NCBI GenBank assembly: GCA_038744685.1
Contig: JBCDMB010000003.1
Span: 186,001-250,000 of the forward strand
Reading direction: 5' to 3'
DNA: 64,000 nt
Origin: Verrucomicrobiota bacterium
Lineage (GTDB): Bacteria > Verrucomicrobiota > Verrucomicrobiia > Opitutales > Puniceicoccaceae
The position numbers were made by a program, and so were the translations under genes. Under the pieces are notes generated by a model that saw nothing but the letters and a program-made list of their open reading frames with translations, searched no databases and was not told the DNA's origin. Shown piece after piece: positions 1 through 9,604 of the stretch; positions within the stretch are counted from its first letter, which is position 1, and every line of letters begins with the position of its first letter.

Positions 1-1867
1 GGCGGATCGCCTCGGTAAGCTGCCCTCCTTCTTCATAACCGACGTAACCCGGAGGAGACCCGATCAACCGTGAAACAGAGAACTTCTCCATATATTCCGA
101 CATATCCACTTGGATGATCGCATCCGAGCTTCCAAACATGGATTCCGCAAGAGTCTTAGCGAGGTGAGTCTTTCCCACACCCGTCGGCCCGAGGAACATA
201 AACGAGCCTATTGGGCGGCGAGGATCCTTAAGGTCTGCACGAGAACGTCTCAACGCCCGCGAGATCGCAACGGTGGCAGGGTCCTGACCGATCACCTGCT
301 CCTGTAGGTCTTTCTCCAAATGAAGAAGTTTCGCACTGTCCTTCTCCTCCATCCGAGTGAGAGGGATCCCCGTCCAATCCGAAACGACGTGAAGGATGTC
401 ATCCTCTCCAACGGTAATCTGCTGCTCCTCCCGGCTCTTTTTCCACTCTTCAAGCTTCTCCTCACGTTCCTTGCGGAGGCGCTTTTCTTCATCGCGAAAA
501 CGAGCTGCGTCCTCAAAGTTTTGTGCACTAATGGCCTCTTCCTTCCGGGTGCACACTCCTTCGATCCGGTCTGAGAATTCTTCGATTTCCGGAGGTCTTT
601 TCAATGAGTTGATCCGTGCCCTCGCCCCGGACTCGTCAATCACGTCGATTGCCTTGTCTGGCAGAAACCGTCCAGTGATGTATCGGTCTGAAAGCTTGGT
701 CGCTGTTTCGATCGCCTCATCTGTGAACTCGACCTTATGGTGCTCCTCGTACTTGACCCGGATCCCCTTCAGAATCTCGATGGAATCCTCAAGCGAAGGT
801 GGGTCGACCTTTACCGACTGAAAGCGCCGATCAAGGGCACTGTCTTTCTCGATGTGTTTCCGGTACTCGGCAAGGGTGGTTGCACCAATGCACTGAAGCT
901 CTCCACGGCTCAGTGCTGGCTTAAAGATGTTCGATGCATCCATAGCCCCTTCAGCGGCACCGGCGCCGACTATTGTGTGGAGCTCGTCAATAAACAGAAT
1001 GATGTTACCGCATTTCCGGATCTCGTCCATCACTGCCTTGATCCGTTCTTCAAACTGGCCGCGGTATTTTGTCCCGGCTACCATCAGAGCAAGATCGAGG
1101 GTGATCACCTTCTTATCGAGGATGATCTCGGGTACTACGCCTGAGGAGATCTCCTGTGCCAAGCCCTCTACAATCGCGGTCTTCCCAACACCGGCTTCAC
1201 CAATCAAAACCGGATTGTTTTTCGTCCTGCGGCACAGAATCTGAATGACCCGTCGGATTTCCTTTTCCCGACCTATGACGGGGTCGAGCTCTCCTTTTTT
1301 CGCCATCTCGGTCAGGTCTCGTCCAAAAGACTTCAGCGCTGGGGTTTTTACCTCCTTGCGGTCTTCCTGCGGGTTGCTTCCGACACCTGCCGGTTCGCCT
1401 CCAGCCTCTGGGTTGTCACTAAAGTTGGGGTCCAATTCGATCAGAATCTCATTCCGGCAGCGCTCAATATCCACGTCGAGTGATCTGAGAACCCGCGCGG
1501 CGACTCCGTCCCCTTCTCGCAGCAGTCCAAGCAAAATGTGCTCGGTTCCAACGTAACTGTGGTTGAGAGCCTTTGCCTCTTTGTTCGCAAGGGCTAGAAC
1601 CTGCTTTACCCTCGGGGTATACGGAATGTTGCCGGTCGGTTTCGTCTCAGGACCTGTCCCCACTTGCTTCTCCACCGCACTGCGGACCGTGTCTAGACTC
1701 AAACCGAGCTTCTGCAGAACGTTCACCGCAACACCCTGTCCCAAATTGATCAGCCCAAGCAAAAGATGTTCCGTCCCCACATAGGTGTGGTGAAAACGAT
1801 CTGCTTCCTTCCGCGCCAAAGCCAAAACCTGCTGCGCTCGAGGAGTGAAATTATTCATTGGCTCCAT
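1..1867 (-). CDS. clpC: ATP-dependent Clp protease ATPase subunit ClpC (3' end beyond the window)
   Basis: AAA+ unfoldase that feeds substrates to ClpP in the cytoplasm. About 622 residues are visible. Two N-terminal Clp repeats each contain a YVGTEHxLLGL motif. The first ATPase domain has Walker A GEAGVGKT near residue 221. A UVR-type middle region lies near residues 436-468, which marks ClpC rather than ClpB or ClpA. A second Walker A, GPTGVGKT, lies near residue 560. The reading frame runs off the left edge, so roughly the last 200 residues are missing. ATG at 1867 is used; an in-frame ATG at 1858 is possible. The gene follows mcsB by 62 bases and is probably co-transcribed with mcsA-mcsB. 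Confidence 0.95.
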   Translation of the reverse strand, partial: MEPMNNFTPRAQQVLALARKEADRFHHTYVGTEHLLLGLINLGQGVAVNVLQKLGLSLDTVRSAVEKQVGTGPETKPTGNIPYTPRVKQVLALANKEAKALNHSYVGTEHILLGLLREGDGVAARVLRSLDVDIERCRNEILIELDPNFSDNPEAGGEPAGVGSNPQEDRKEVKTPALKSFGRDLTEMAKKGELDPVIGREKEIRRVIQILCRRTKNNPVLIGEAGVGKTAIVEGLAQEISSGVVPEIILDKKVITLDLALMVAGTKYRGQFEERIKAVMDEIRKCGNIILFIDELHTIVGAGAAEGAMDASNIFKPALSRGELQCIGATTLAEYRKHIEKDSALDRRFQSVKVDPPSLEDSIEILKGIRVKYEEHHKVEFTDEAIETATKLSDRYITGRFLPDKAIDVIDESGARARINSLKRPPEIEEFSDRIEGVCTRKEEAISAQNFEDAARFRDEEKRLRKEREEKLEEWKKSREEQQITVGEDDILHVVSDWTGIPLTRMEEKDSAKLLHLEKDLQEQVIGQDPATVAISRALRRSRADLKDPRRPIGSFMFLGPTGVGKTHLAKTLAESMFGSSDAIIQVDMSEYMEKFSVSRLIGSPPGYVGYEEGGQLTEAIR

Positions 1868-1929
1868 GAGTATCTTCTTATGTCTAGTTTCGTGTGAGTC
1901 AAAAGATTAGAATTCTTTGTCTCATGAGG

Positions 1930-3018
1930 TCAGGATGACGCCGCATCAAAGTCTGGTTCCGGGACCTCTGCAAATACGTTTCTCACTGAAGAAGCGCGAA
2001 GCGAATCTCTGGCTCCAGACCCCAGTTCTGACTCCGCAAGGTATTGGACATGAGCTGGTTGTGTCTCAATGAAAAGACGGTCGACTGAGAAACGAGTCTC
2101 CTCCGGAAACATTCCAAAGTCAGTTCCAAGACGAATGAGGGACAAAAGACTCATACCTTCACCGGAGCTTAAAAGATGCCCGTTCCGAAGAATTCCGTAC
2201 GCCCTGCCAATCCTGTCAAGAATGCGGTTTCTATCGGTCTGGAGGAGGCGGATCCTCGCATTCTCTTCCTGGACACGCACCGTTTTCAAAACGTTTCGCA
2301 AGCGTTTGAGAATAGTCTCTTCCGCTTCGCCAAGCGTTTGTTGGTTAGAGATCTGAAACACGCTTCCCGAAGCGTCAGAGCCTTCTCCCAACCAACCGCG
2401 AACGACCAAGCCGATCTGGTTCACCGCACGGATCACTTTCTCCATGTTTTTCGTAATCACCAGCCCAGGTAGATGCATCATCACTGAAGCCCGCAGCCCC
2501 GTTCCCACATTAGACGGACATGCAGTCAAAAATCCCAGCTTGTCCGAAAAGGCGTAGTCAAGGCGCTCTTCCAAAGAGTCATCCAGGGAATTGATGAGCG
2601 TCCAGACCTTATCGAGATGAAAACCCGCGAGCATGGACTGAACTCGCAAATGGTCTTCCTCATTGATCATGACCGAGCAAGATTGATCCTTGTTGATTAC
2701 AACCCCTGCTCCCGAATCCGAATCAATCAGCTCGCGGCTTACCAGATGGCGCTCCACGAGAATCTTTTTCTCCATCTCAGACAGGTCGCCCATCCGCAGA
2801 AGAAACGGCGACTCCATTCCATCAGCCCTCGGGATCGCTTCACTACAAATCTCAAAGACCTGTTCCCGGGCCTCGGGATCGGAGTGGTTGGGAAAAGAAA
2901 AACCAGCCAAATTACGCGCCAGCCGAATCCTTGTCATCAAAATGATCGGATCTGAAGACGTTGGCTGCCTCGTTAACTCGGCGTCCGTTTGTATCAATGA
3001 ATCAATCTTCAGCTTCAT
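1930..3018 (-). CDS. mcsB: Protein arginine kinase McsB
   Basis: ATP:guanido phosphotransferase family enzyme that phosphorylates arginines in proteins; in Firmicutes the phospho-arginine marks substrates for ClpCP. The 362-residue length is normal for the family. Visible motifs are NEEDH at 119-123, CPSNVGTG with Cys167, Glu212 in GEGS, and RDSLRA at 337-342, which matches the allosteric phospho-arginine-binding RDxxRA motif of Gram-positive McsB. Cys167, Glu212, Arg337 and Asp338 fall at the same numbers as I recall from the Geobacillus enzyme. The start overlaps mcsA by 17 bases, implying translational coupling. No ctsR gene and no arginine phosphatase are visible in the window. Confidence 0.95.
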   Translation of the reverse strand: MKLKIDSLIQTDAELTRQPTSSDPIILMTRIRLARNLAGFSFPNHSDPEAREQVFEICSEAIPRADGMESPFLLRMGDLSEMEKKILVERHLVSRELIDSDSGAGVVINKDQSCSVMINEEDHLRVQSMLAGFHLDKVWTLINSLDDSLEERLDYAFSDKLGFLTACPSNVGTGLRASVMMHLPGLVITKNMEKVIRAVNQIGLVVRGWLGEGSDASGSVFQISNQQTLGEAEETILKRLRNVLKTVRVQEENARIRLLQTDRNRILDRIGRAYGILRNGHLLSSGEGMSLLSLIRLGTDFGMFPEETRFSVDRLFIETQPAHVQYLAESELGSGARDSLRASSVRNVFAEVPEPDFDAASS

Positions 3019-3514
3019 CTAATTCTCCTCTCTCCAATCGTCTCAGTCGATCCCGATGAACCGCTGCATCTTCAAACCGTTCTTCTCGCACAGCGGACTC
3101 AAGCTCTTTTCGAGCCTCCGTCTTCAAACGCCCCGAAACAAGATCCTTTTCCCCATTAGCCGGTGCCTTGCCAGAGTGAACGAGCCCTGCTTGGATCTTT
3201 CGGAGAATATCAGGCACCACTTCTTCAAACGCATCATAACACTCCGGGCATCCAAAACGACCCGCTTTGTGAAATTGCTCGTCGTCGCAGCCGCACTGTG
3301 GGCACACGTGTTCGCCTCCCAGCTCAACCGGGGTTGCCGCAGATACTTCCTCGGCAAGTTTAGCAAACGGTTCCAAGTCGAAATCCGCGGCCATGCTATC
3401 CTTGAACTGGCAGTCCTCACAGAGGTCCACCTTCTTGATCTCTCCCCCTACAATTTGGGTAAGGTGAATGGTAGCGGTCTTCTCGCAGTGGATACACTTT
3501 TTTGCCTTTGCCAT
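3002..3514 (-). CDS. mcsA: McsA, zinc-finger activator of McsB
   Basis: Adaptor that activates the arginine kinase McsB in Firmicutes. The 170-residue protein has Cys pairs at 7/10 and 32/35, and a second cluster at 71/74/76 and 89/92, consistent with two zinc sites. A C-terminal UVR motif lies at about 135-162 and contains ARKELESAVREERFEDAA. This is the usual McsA architecture. It is the first gene of the mcsA-mcsB-clpC run. The upstream spacer of about 180 bases to the aminotransferase gene could hold the promoter; I see no CIRCE element or CtsR-like heptad repeat there. ATG at 3514 is followed directly by the first zinc finger. Confidence 0.92.
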   Translation of the reverse strand: MAKAKKCIHCEKTATIHLTQIVGGEIKKVDLCEDCQFKDSMAADFDLEPFAKLAEEVSAATPVELGGEHVCPQCGCDDEQFHKAGRFGCPECYDAFEEVVPDILRKIQAGLVHSGKAPANGEKDLVSGRLKTEARKELESAVREERFEDAAVHRDRLRRLERGELDEAED

Positions 3515-3695
3515 CTCTAAAAATCTACACGTTCGTGGTTCTCTTCAACTATCCGTTTCTGGAGCCTTTCGTCTAACGAGCAGAGCGTAACGGTAGAGCC
3601 CAGAAACCGTTTGTCCGGTTTCCCTCTCCGTTTTTTTGAGCGAACGACTGACCTTTTTTTTCCACGCCCGCAAGATAGTGCCACTTGTAAACGGG

Positions 3696-4562
3696 TCAAA
3701 TGCGGGTGCCGTCTCCAAGAACACGCTCGTGGAAAGCGGCCAGCAGCTTCATCGTCAAATCGCCTGGTTCGCCAGTCCCAATCACCCGCGAATCCACCTC
3801 AACAACCGGGACAATTTCCGCCGCCGTCCCCGACACGAAACACTCGTCCGCCACCCAGACATCGTATCGTGTCAAATTCTTCTTTTCGATCTTGTATCCG
3901 AGGTCAGCAGCAATTTCCAAAACGACATCGCGTGTAATTCCCCGCAGGCTACCAGCAGCCGTATGAGGGGTCACCAGAACATCGCTCTGAAAAAGAAATA
4001 GGTTATCCCCGCTGCACTCGGCAACATAACCCTGCTCGTTGAGCATCAAGGCTTCCAGGTAGCCCATCGACTGCGCTTCAATCTTCGCGAGAATATTGTT
4101 CAGGTAGTTGAGGGACTTGATCATCGGTGGAAGGCCTGCGCCACTGGAACGACGAGTGGGAACCGTGATAATTTTCAGACCTTCTTCGTAATACTTAGCG
4201 GGAAACAACTCGATGCTATCGGCAATAATCACCAATCCCGAAGGACCACATCCATTGGGAGAGAGCCCAAGCGACCCAACTCCCCTCGTTACGATCAACC
4301 GGATGTAACCATCTGTAAGGCCATTGATCCGGCAACACTCGCAAACCAACTCACTCAGTTCACTCCGCGAAACCGGCACTTCGAGTAACAAAGCCTTAGC
4401 GGACTGCTCGAGGCGAACCAAGTGCTCTTCGAGTTTGAATACATTGCCTTGGTAGAGCCGAATCCCCTCAAAAACACCATCTCCGTAGAGAAAGCCATGG
4501 TCAAAGACCGAAACCTTTGCGTCTTCTTTCTCAACGAAGTCGCCGTTCAAATAAATCTTCAT
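3696..4562 (-). CDS. ilvE: Class IV aminotransferase, probable branched-chain amino acid aminotransferase
   Basis: PLP enzyme that would transfer the amino group between branched-chain 2-oxo acids and glutamate. It starts at ATG 4562 (MKIYLNGDFV), giving 288 residues; an in-frame ATG at 4610 would add 16 residues that do not look like the family. The fold type IV signature is clear: YGDGVFEGIR near 26-35, the PLP lysine Lys149 in IKSLNYLNNILAK, and AECSGDNLF near 181-189. D-amino acid transaminase and 4-amino-4-deoxychorismate lyase belong to the same family and cannot be fully excluded. The gene is upstream of mcsA on the same strand, 181 bases away. Confidence 0.85.
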   Translation of the reverse strand: MKIYLNGDFVEKEDAKVSVFDHGFLYGDGVFEGIRLYQGNVFKLEEHLVRLEQSAKALLLEVPVSRSELSELVCECCRINGLTDGYIRLIVTRGVGSLGLSPNGCGPSGLVIIADSIELFPAKYYEEGLKIITVPTRRSSGAGLPPMIKSLNYLNNILAKIEAQSMGYLEALMLNEQGYVAECSGDNLFLFQSDVLVTPHTAAGSLRGITRDVVLEIAADLGYKIEKKNLTRYDVWVADECFVSGTAAEIVPVVEVDSRVIGTGEPGDLTMKLLAAFHERVLGDGTRI

Positions 4563-4783
4563 CTGCCAGCGGTATGAGGGACCATTTTGTTCATGTCGAT
4601 GCGAAATCACTCAACGAGTAATGGTAGGAGATTCCCAAAATAAAATGGAAATGCCAACGACTCGTACCGAAACTCCAACGATCAATCCGAGTCCATCACT
4701 CCTGGGTGATCAAGAGAGATGAAGAATGGGTCCATGCGGTCGAACACCAAAGTTGTTAGCCCGCTAATGGAGTAGAACACACC

Positions 4784-4880
4784 TGGGATTCGATACCGGG
4801 ATCGAAATCGGGTTTCGAGAGCATTCGATAGCGATACCGATTTCGATCTTTGCGATCATGATTTTTATAAGGCGCGATTT
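4784..4880. repeat. Hexamer-periodic inverted-repeat spacer element, copy 1
   Basis: The bases contain repeated ATCG units with roughly six-base periodicity. A perfect 12-base inverted repeat, GATCGAAATCGG at 4800-4811 and its complement at 4837-4848, is separated by 25 bases. A comparable hexamer-periodic element lies at 56171-56243. It could form a cruciform or RNA hairpin. The function is unknown. Confidence 0.55.
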
Positions 4881-5073
4881 AATAAGTGGTCGACGGTTAG
4901 AGCTTTCCGAACGGTGCACGGGAAGCCTGTAGGGAAAAACCAATAACGAAGAATCGCATCTCTCCACTCATCCCCCGTGGCACAAATTAGGAGGAACGGA
5001 TGCTTTTGTTGAATCATTCTTCACGAAAATCCTACACAGAAGAAGTAAATCTTATAGTCTAATGACCCTCAAT

Positions 5074-5091
5074 GGCCTAGCCAGATAGGCC
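5074..5091. repeat. Perfect 6-bp hairpin GGCCTA/TAGGCC
   Basis: GGCCTA (5074-5079) and TAGGCC (5086-5091) flank a 6-base loop and are followed at once by the palindrome CCAAATTTGG (5091-5100). No T-run follows, so a simple intrinsic terminator is unlikely; a protein-binding site or spacer structure is possible. Confidence 0.4.
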
Positions 5092-5178
5092 CAAATTTGG
5101 GATCTATTTCGTCCATAGACATCCAAGAATCCTCCTGAAAGTCTTTCAAAATAGCTCCTACGATCCTTTTTTAGCCGT

Positions 5179-5201
5179 TGAGATTACGTCTCATTCAAGA
5201 G
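5179..5201. promoter_or_regulatory. Palindromic operator-like repeat, copy 1 (upstream of sdhC)
   Basis: TGAGA-N5-TCTCA dyad followed by TTCAAGAG. It matches copy 2 at 20 of 23 positions and lies 57 bases from it, start to start. Two dyads on the same face spacing just upstream of sdhCAB suggest a dimeric repressor or activator site. The regulator is unknown. Confidence 0.5.
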
Positions 5202-5235
5202 CGCCTCTCAACCAGCCCCCAAGCCGCTTCTAGCG

Positions 5236-5258
5236 TGAGATCAAGTCTCATTTAAGAG
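5236..5258. promoter_or_regulatory. Palindromic operator-like repeat, copy 2 (upstream of sdhC)
   Basis: TGAGA-N5-TCTCA dyad followed by TTTAAGAG, 116 bases before the sdhC ATG and about 70 bases before the TATACA box at 5329-5334. The conservation of both the dyad and the flanking AAGAG argues for a real binding site rather than chance. Confidence 0.5.
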
Positions 5259-5373
5259 GCCCTTATTTTACTCAAAATTCGAAGAAAAAAATTAACAGCT
5301 AGATCACTTTGCAGTTTATTTAAGTCTTTATACAGATCTCTCCTAACACTGTTGTTCTACAACGTTTTCCGTC

Positions 5374-6159
5374 ATGTCTATACCAGCGTTTCTGACCTCC
5401 TCGCTCGCGAAGAAATTCGTGATGGCGCTCACTGGACTCATTCTCGTGGGTTTCGTGTTCGGACACATGCTGGGCAACCTCCAGGTTTTCGGTCCTCCGG
5501 AAGCGATCAACAAATACGCTTATTTCCTCCACAAAGTCCTTCCGTGGGAGTTTTTGCTGGTGGTCAGATTTGTTCTTCTGGCTGCCGTACTTCTTCACAT
5601 CGGATCAGCGGTCCTTCTGGTAATCGAAAACCGGCGAGCCCGCCCCGAGACCTATGAACGTCAGAGATACATGAAGGCCTCGTTTGCAGCCCGAACGATG
5701 AAATACTCAGGTGTCGTTGTCTTGGCATTCATCATATTTCATCTGTTACACTTCACAGTCCAAAACATAGATCCGGCTTACAAAAACCTCCGGTTTGATC
5801 TCGACGGGAAGGACACTCAGGATGTTTACGCGATGCTTATCTTTGGGTTCTCCAATGTATGGGTGGCTTGCTTCTATGTGGTGGCAATGGCTCTTCTCTG
5901 CTGGCACTTGAGCCACGGTGTCTCGAGCATGTTTCAAACGCTTGGCCTGAGAAACGAGATTTGGAGGACCCGCCTCAACCAGATTGCTGTCGCATTCGGG
6001 CTGATCGTTTTTGCAGGCTTTGTTGCGATCCCGATTAGTTCTCTTATATCGTGGTATGGCGGTCCTGACATCGTCTACGGCTCCGAGGTACGTTCCGCCA
6101 CGGAGGCTTGGAATGGTACAGAACCAATCTACGTCTCCTATCCGACATCTTCTCACTAA
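5374..6159 (+). CDS. sdhC: Succinate dehydrogenase cytochrome b558-type membrane subunit
   Basis: Membrane anchor of the succinate:quinone oxidoreductase, carrying heme b and the quinone site. The 261-residue protein has about five hydrophobic segments and histidines suited to heme ligation ([25 protein letters not shown]). It matches the single-polypeptide b558 family (as in Bacillus and Bacteroidetes) rather than the paired SdhC/SdhD type. That family normally works with menaquinone, and menC/menE are present further along the window. It is followed after 22 bases by sdhA. ATG at 5374 is the natural start; no strong ribosome site is visible. Confidence 0.92.
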   Translation: MSIPAFLTSSLAKKFVMALTGLILVGFVFGHMLGNLQVFGPPEAINKYAYFLHKVLPWEFLLVVRFVLLAAVLLHIGSAVLLVIENRRARPETYERQRYMKASFAARTMKYSGVVVLAFIIFHLLHFTVQNIDPAYKNLRFDLDGKDTQDVYAMLIFGFSNVWVACFYVVAMALLCWHLSHGVSSMFQTLGLRNEIWRTRLNQIAVAFGLIVFAGFVAIPISSLISWYGGPDIVYGSEVRSATEAWNGTEPIYVSYPTSSH

Positions 6160-6181
6160 CTCTGACATTTCACCAACATCC

Positions 6182-8161
6182 ATGGATCTCAACGCAAACA
6201 TACCGGAAGGACCTCTGGCCGAGAAGTGGACCAGTCACAAAACAAAGATCAAGCTGGTTAATCCCGCAAACCGGCGGAAGTATCATGTCATCATTGTAGG
6301 GTCTGGCCTGGCTGGAGCGTCTGCTGCGGCCTCGATGGCAGAGATGGGTTACAACGTCAGCTGCTTTTGCTACCAGGACAGTCCCCGGCGAGCGCACAGT
6401 ATCGCCGCTCAAGGGGGCATCAATGCAGCAAAAAATTATCAAAACGACGGGGATAGTGTCTATCGTCTGTTCTACGATACGATCAAGGGAGGCGACTTCC
6501 GCTCGAGAGAGGCAAACGTCTACCGCCTGGCCGAAGTGTCCGGCAACATCATTGACCAGTGCGTCGCCCAAGGAGTTCCTTTCGCCAGAGAATACGGAGG
6601 TCTCCTTGCAAACCGATCCTTCGGTGGTGCCCAGGTGAGCCGCACTTTTTACGCAAGAGGGCAGACGGGCCAGCAACTTCTCATCGGAGCCTACCATCAG
6701 CTGAGCCGCCAGATCGGTCTCGGACAGGTCAAGATGTATAACCGTCACGAAATGCTCGACGTTGTCATGGTAGACGGACACGCCAAAGGGATCATCACCC
6801 GCAATCTTGTAAACGGAAAAATAGATCGCTTCGCAGGAGACTGTGTCGTCCTGTGCACCGGCGGATACGGAAACGTGTTTTTCCTCTCGACCAATGCGCA
6901 AGGCTGTAATGTAACCGCAGCCTTTCGAGCCTACCGTCGAGGTGCGGGTTTCGCGAATCCTTGCTACACCCAAATCCATCCGACTTGCATCCCAGTGCAC
7001 GGTGACCAGCAGTCCAAACTCACATTGATGTCGGAATCGCTCCGAAACGACGGGCGTGTCTGGGCTCCTAAAGACAGAGAAACGGCAAAGAAAATTCGCG
7101 AAGGAGAACTTCATCCAGGGGAGGTTCCAGAAGAGGATCGTGACTATTACCTCGAAAGGAAGTACCCCTCTTTTGGAAACCTTGCTCCACGCGACATCTC
7201 TTCCCGGGCAGCAAAAGAAGCTTGTGATGACGGTCGAGGAATCGCCTCCACCGGTTTAGGGGTATTTTTAGACTTCCGGGACGCGATCGAGCGTTTCGGC
7301 AAGAAAACGATCTCAGAACGGTACGGCAACCTGTTTGACATGTACCAGTGCATCACCGGCGACGACCCTTACACGACGCCAATGATGATCTATCCTGCAG
7401 TCCACTACACCATGGGGGGGCTGTGGGTTGACTACAACTTGGAGAGCAACCTCCCAGGGCTTTTTGTGGCTGGGGAAGCGAACTTTTCTGACCACGGAGC
7501 CAATCGACTGGGCGCCTCCGCCTTAATGCAGGGCCTCGCAGACGGGTATTTCGTTCTTCCATACACAGTGGGGGACTACCTCGGCAGACAGGGCCTCGCG
7601 GCAGCCGGAAAAGTCACTATCGACGCTCCTGAGTTCGATCAAACCGAAGCTGAAGTTCGTGCTCGCATCGACAAGTTGATGTCGATCCAGGGAACTGAGA
7701 GCCCCCGGAGTTTTCACAAAAGACTAGGAGACATTATCTGGTCCGAGTGCGGAATGGCCCGCAGCAAAGAGGGCCTCGAAAAGGCCATCCGGCAAGTCCA
7801 AGAGCTCCGCAAAGAGTTCTGGGAAAACGTGCGGGTCGTCGGAGAACCCAATGAAATCAATCAAGAACTTGAGAGAGCAGGCCGGGTCGCTGACTTCATC
7901 GACTTTGGAGAGCTGATGTGCCGGGATGCATTGATGCGGGAAGAGTCCTGTGGAGGGCATTTCCGCGTAGAGCACCAGTACACCGAGCAGGACGAAATCG
8001 TTCAGTCCGGCTACCTCTCTGCAGGAGAAGCGAAACGCGATGACGATGACTTTGCCTTCGTAGGAGTGTGGGAATTCAACGGGGATGGAGTAGAGCCCTC
8101 ACTGCACAAAGAAGCACTCGAATACGAAGAGGTGAAATTTGTAACCCGCAGCTATGTGTAG
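6182..8161 (+). CDS. sdhA: Succinate dehydrogenase / fumarate reductase flavoprotein subunit
   Basis: Catalytic subunit that oxidises succinate to fumarate with covalent FAD. The start is ATG 6182, giving 659 residues; the open frame extends upstream into sdhC but the dinucleotide-binding fold begins only after this start. Visible motifs: [13 protein letters not shown] for FAD binding, [15 protein letters not shown] carrying the flavinylated histidine, [11 protein letters not shown] in the capping region, and [18 protein letters not shown] near the C-terminal part. It is the large form typical of b558-type complexes. It is followed by sdhB after 5 bases. Confidence 0.95.
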   Translation: MDLNANIPEGPLAEKWTSHKTKIKLVNPANRRKYHVIIVGSGLAGASAAASMAEMGYNVSCFCYQDSPRRAHSIAAQGGINAAKNYQNDGDSVYRLFYDTIKGGDFRSREANVYRLAEVSGNIIDQCVAQGVPFAREYGGLLANRSFGGAQVSRTFYARGQTGQQLLIGAYHQLSRQIGLGQVKMYNRHEMLDVVMVDGHAKGIITRNLVNGKIDRFAGDCVVLCTGGYGNVFFLSTNAQGCNVTAAFRAYRRGAGFANPCYTQIHPTCIPVHGDQQSKLTLMSESLRNDGRVWAPKDRETAKKIREGELHPGEVPEEDRDYYLERKYPSFGNLAPRDISSRAAKEACDDGRGIASTGLGVFLDFRDAIERFGKKTISERYGNLFDMYQCITGDDPYTTPMMIYPAVHYTMGGLWVDYNLESNLPGLFVAGEANFSDHGANRLGASALMQGLADGYFVLPYTVGDYLGRQGLAAAGKVTIDAPEFDQTEAEVRARIDKLMSIQGTESPRSFHKRLGDIIWSECGMARSKEGLEKAIRQVQELRKEFWENVRVVGEPNEINQELERAGRVADFIDFGELMCRDALMREESCGGHFRVEHQYTEQDEIVQSGYLSAGEAKRDDDDFAFVGVWEFNGDGVEPSLHKEALEYEEVKFVTRSYV

Positions 8162-8166
8162 TTCCA

Positions 8167-8943
8167 ATGGATAAGACAGGTATGAAGCTCCACCTCCGAA
8201 TCTGGAGGCAAAAAAACGCAGACGATGAAGGTGGCTTTGTCGGCTACGATCTTGACGACGTTTCCGAGGATTCCTCTTTCCTCGAAATGTTGGACATCCT
8301 CAACGAACAGATTGTCGATAGCGGTGAGGTTCCGGTTGCCTTTGACCACGATTGCCGGGAAGGCATCTGTGGAATGTGCTCGCTGATGATTAACGGCCAG
8401 GCCCATGGACCGCAGAAAGCGACAACTGCTTGCCAACTCCACATGCGTCACTTCAACGATGGGGACAGCATTACAATCGAGCCCTGGCGGGCGAAGGCTT
8501 TCCCTGTTCAAAAAGACCTGGTTGTCGATCGAAGTGCGTTTGATAACATTGTCGGCTCGGGAGGCTTCATTACAGCACGGACTGGAAGTGCTCCGGATGC
8601 CAATGAGATTCCGGTTCCCAAGCGGGTGTCTGACAAGTCTATGGACGCGGCCGCTTGTATTGGTTGCGGTGCTTGCGTCGCAGCCTGTCCGAATGGATCA
8701 GCAATGCTCTTTGCCGGTGCGAAGGTCACCCATCTCAACTCCCTTCCTCAAGGCAAGGCGGAAAAAGACCGCCGGGTCATGGCAGTCGTCAATTCGATGG
8801 ACGATGCTGGGTTTGGAAATTGCACGAACTACGGGGAGTGCCAAGAAGCATGTCCAAAAGAAATCAAGCTGGACGTAATCGCAAAAATGAATCGCGACTA
8901 CGCTATTGCCTCAGTGAAAGAGATTTTCCACAAGGCCAGTTAG
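8167..8943 (+). CDS. sdhB: Succinate dehydrogenase iron-sulfur subunit
   Basis: Electron-transfer subunit linking FAD to the quinone site. It starts at ATG 8167, giving 258 residues; an in-frame ATG at 8182 is a possible alternative. The cysteine clusters are complete: CREGICGMC plus a downstream Cys for the 2Fe-2S centre, [12 protein letters not shown] for 4Fe-4S, and the CxxxCQEACP region for 3Fe-4S. It completes the sdhCAB operon. The 64 bases to the convergent hypothetical gene hold no obvious intrinsic terminator. Confidence 0.95.
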   Translation: MDKTGMKLHLRIWRQKNADDEGGFVGYDLDDVSEDSSFLEMLDILNEQIVDSGEVPVAFDHDCREGICGMCSLMINGQAHGPQKATTACQLHMRHFNDGDSITIEPWRAKAFPVQKDLVVDRSAFDNIVGSGGFITARTGSAPDANEIPVPKRVSDKSMDAAACIGCGACVAACPNGSAMLFAGAKVTHLNSLPQGKAEKDRRVMAVVNSMDDAGFGNCTNYGECQEACPKEIKLDVIAKMNRDYAIASVKEIFHKAS

Positions 8944-9007
8944 ACAGCCCTGAACCCATGCAGCTCGGTGTGTCGCTGCTTCGAGCAAGCACACGAGCAA
9001 ACAAAAC

Positions 9008-9496
9008 CTACGCTAAAACCAACTCAGGCTTCTGCGTCGAAACCTCTTCAGTTCCGTCTTTGGATCGTTGGCTATCCAGCTTCTCCTCCAAAAGATCTGC
9101 CCAGACCTGAAAGTAAAACACGACGTCTTCTCTGTCTTTGTGATTGAGAGACCTTTGACCAGTCCGCAAACGAACCTCGGCCAAAACGAATGGATCGCTG
9201 AGATATTCAAGATGACCAAGATCTTTTGCGCTGAACCCGATCTCCCGAAGAACGTGGATCACTTGGTCGAGAGGATGGCTACTCACCGGACAATAATCCT
9301 TAGCGTGTTCCGACCATTCCCCCGGTTTCTGAAGAGCCCGCTGGTGTATCTCGGCTGCACCTAAGCCAGTTACCGTCTGAACCAGCTGGCCGCAGTTGCA
9401 ACGGCCCTGATGGGTCCAGCTATACTGGGTGCCATCCGCGATCCGGTTTGCAGTTACCCGAAGGACCGAGATAAGCGTCTTGTTTCCGTCTGCCAT
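9008..9496 (-). CDS. Conserved hypothetical protein with an NCG motif
   Basis: 162 residues from ATG 9496 (MADGNKTLIS); the frame extends upstream to 9547 but the protein probably begins here. It contains YSWTHQGRCNCGQLVQTVTG, then a DYCPVSSHPLD segment and a C-terminal part rich in charged residues. I have an impression of similar proteins in Bacteroidetes and Verrucomicrobia (pattern W.H.G.CNCG...A.EIH..AL), but the function is not known to me. The cysteines could bind metal. The gene is convergent with sdhB and is followed in the same direction by no close partner. Confidence 0.7.
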   Translation of the reverse strand: MADGNKTLISVLRVTANRIADGTQYSWTHQGRCNCGQLVQTVTGLGAAEIHQRALQKPGEWSEHAKDYCPVSSHPLDQVIHVLREIGFSAKDLGHLEYLSDPFVLAEVRLRTGQRSLNHKDREDVVFYFQVWADLLEEKLDSQRSKDGTEEVSTQKPELVLA

Positions 9497-9604
9497 TTGA
9501 CCAACCCTAAGAACTGTCTTCCCAAACGCAAATCCCAGGCGTCCCAATTCCCTGGTTTAATCCGCTTTATCAAGTATTTTTGCCCTGGGGGAGCACTCTC
9601 ATTT

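Larger units (their letters stand above)
4563..5373. other. Long spacer between ilvE and sdhC, no convincing gene
   Basis: About 800 bases with no ORF that reads like a real protein; the longest minus-strand frame (67 codons, 4764-4967) is low-complexity and repeat-derived. The spacer holds a hexamer-periodic inverted repeat (about 4784-4880), a GGCCTA/TAGGCC hairpin (5074-5091), two copies of a palindrome (5179-5201 and 5236-5258) and an AT-rich stretch with a TATACA box at 5329-5334, 40-45 bases ahead of sdhC. These last items probably form the sdh promoter region. Confidence 0.7.

Noticed and set aside
3517-3699. A 60-codon minus-strand frame filling the gap between ilvE and mcsA
   Set aside because: It needs a TTG start, has a very basic, low-complexity N-terminal half and contains a GAAACCG/CGGTTTC hairpin (3603-3622). 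Its tight fit between genes is notable but not enough to call a gene.
4764-4967. A 67-codon minus-strand frame in the spacer before sdhC
   Set aside because: The peptide (with IKIMIAKIEIGIAIE) reflects the hexamer-periodic repeat, not a protein family.
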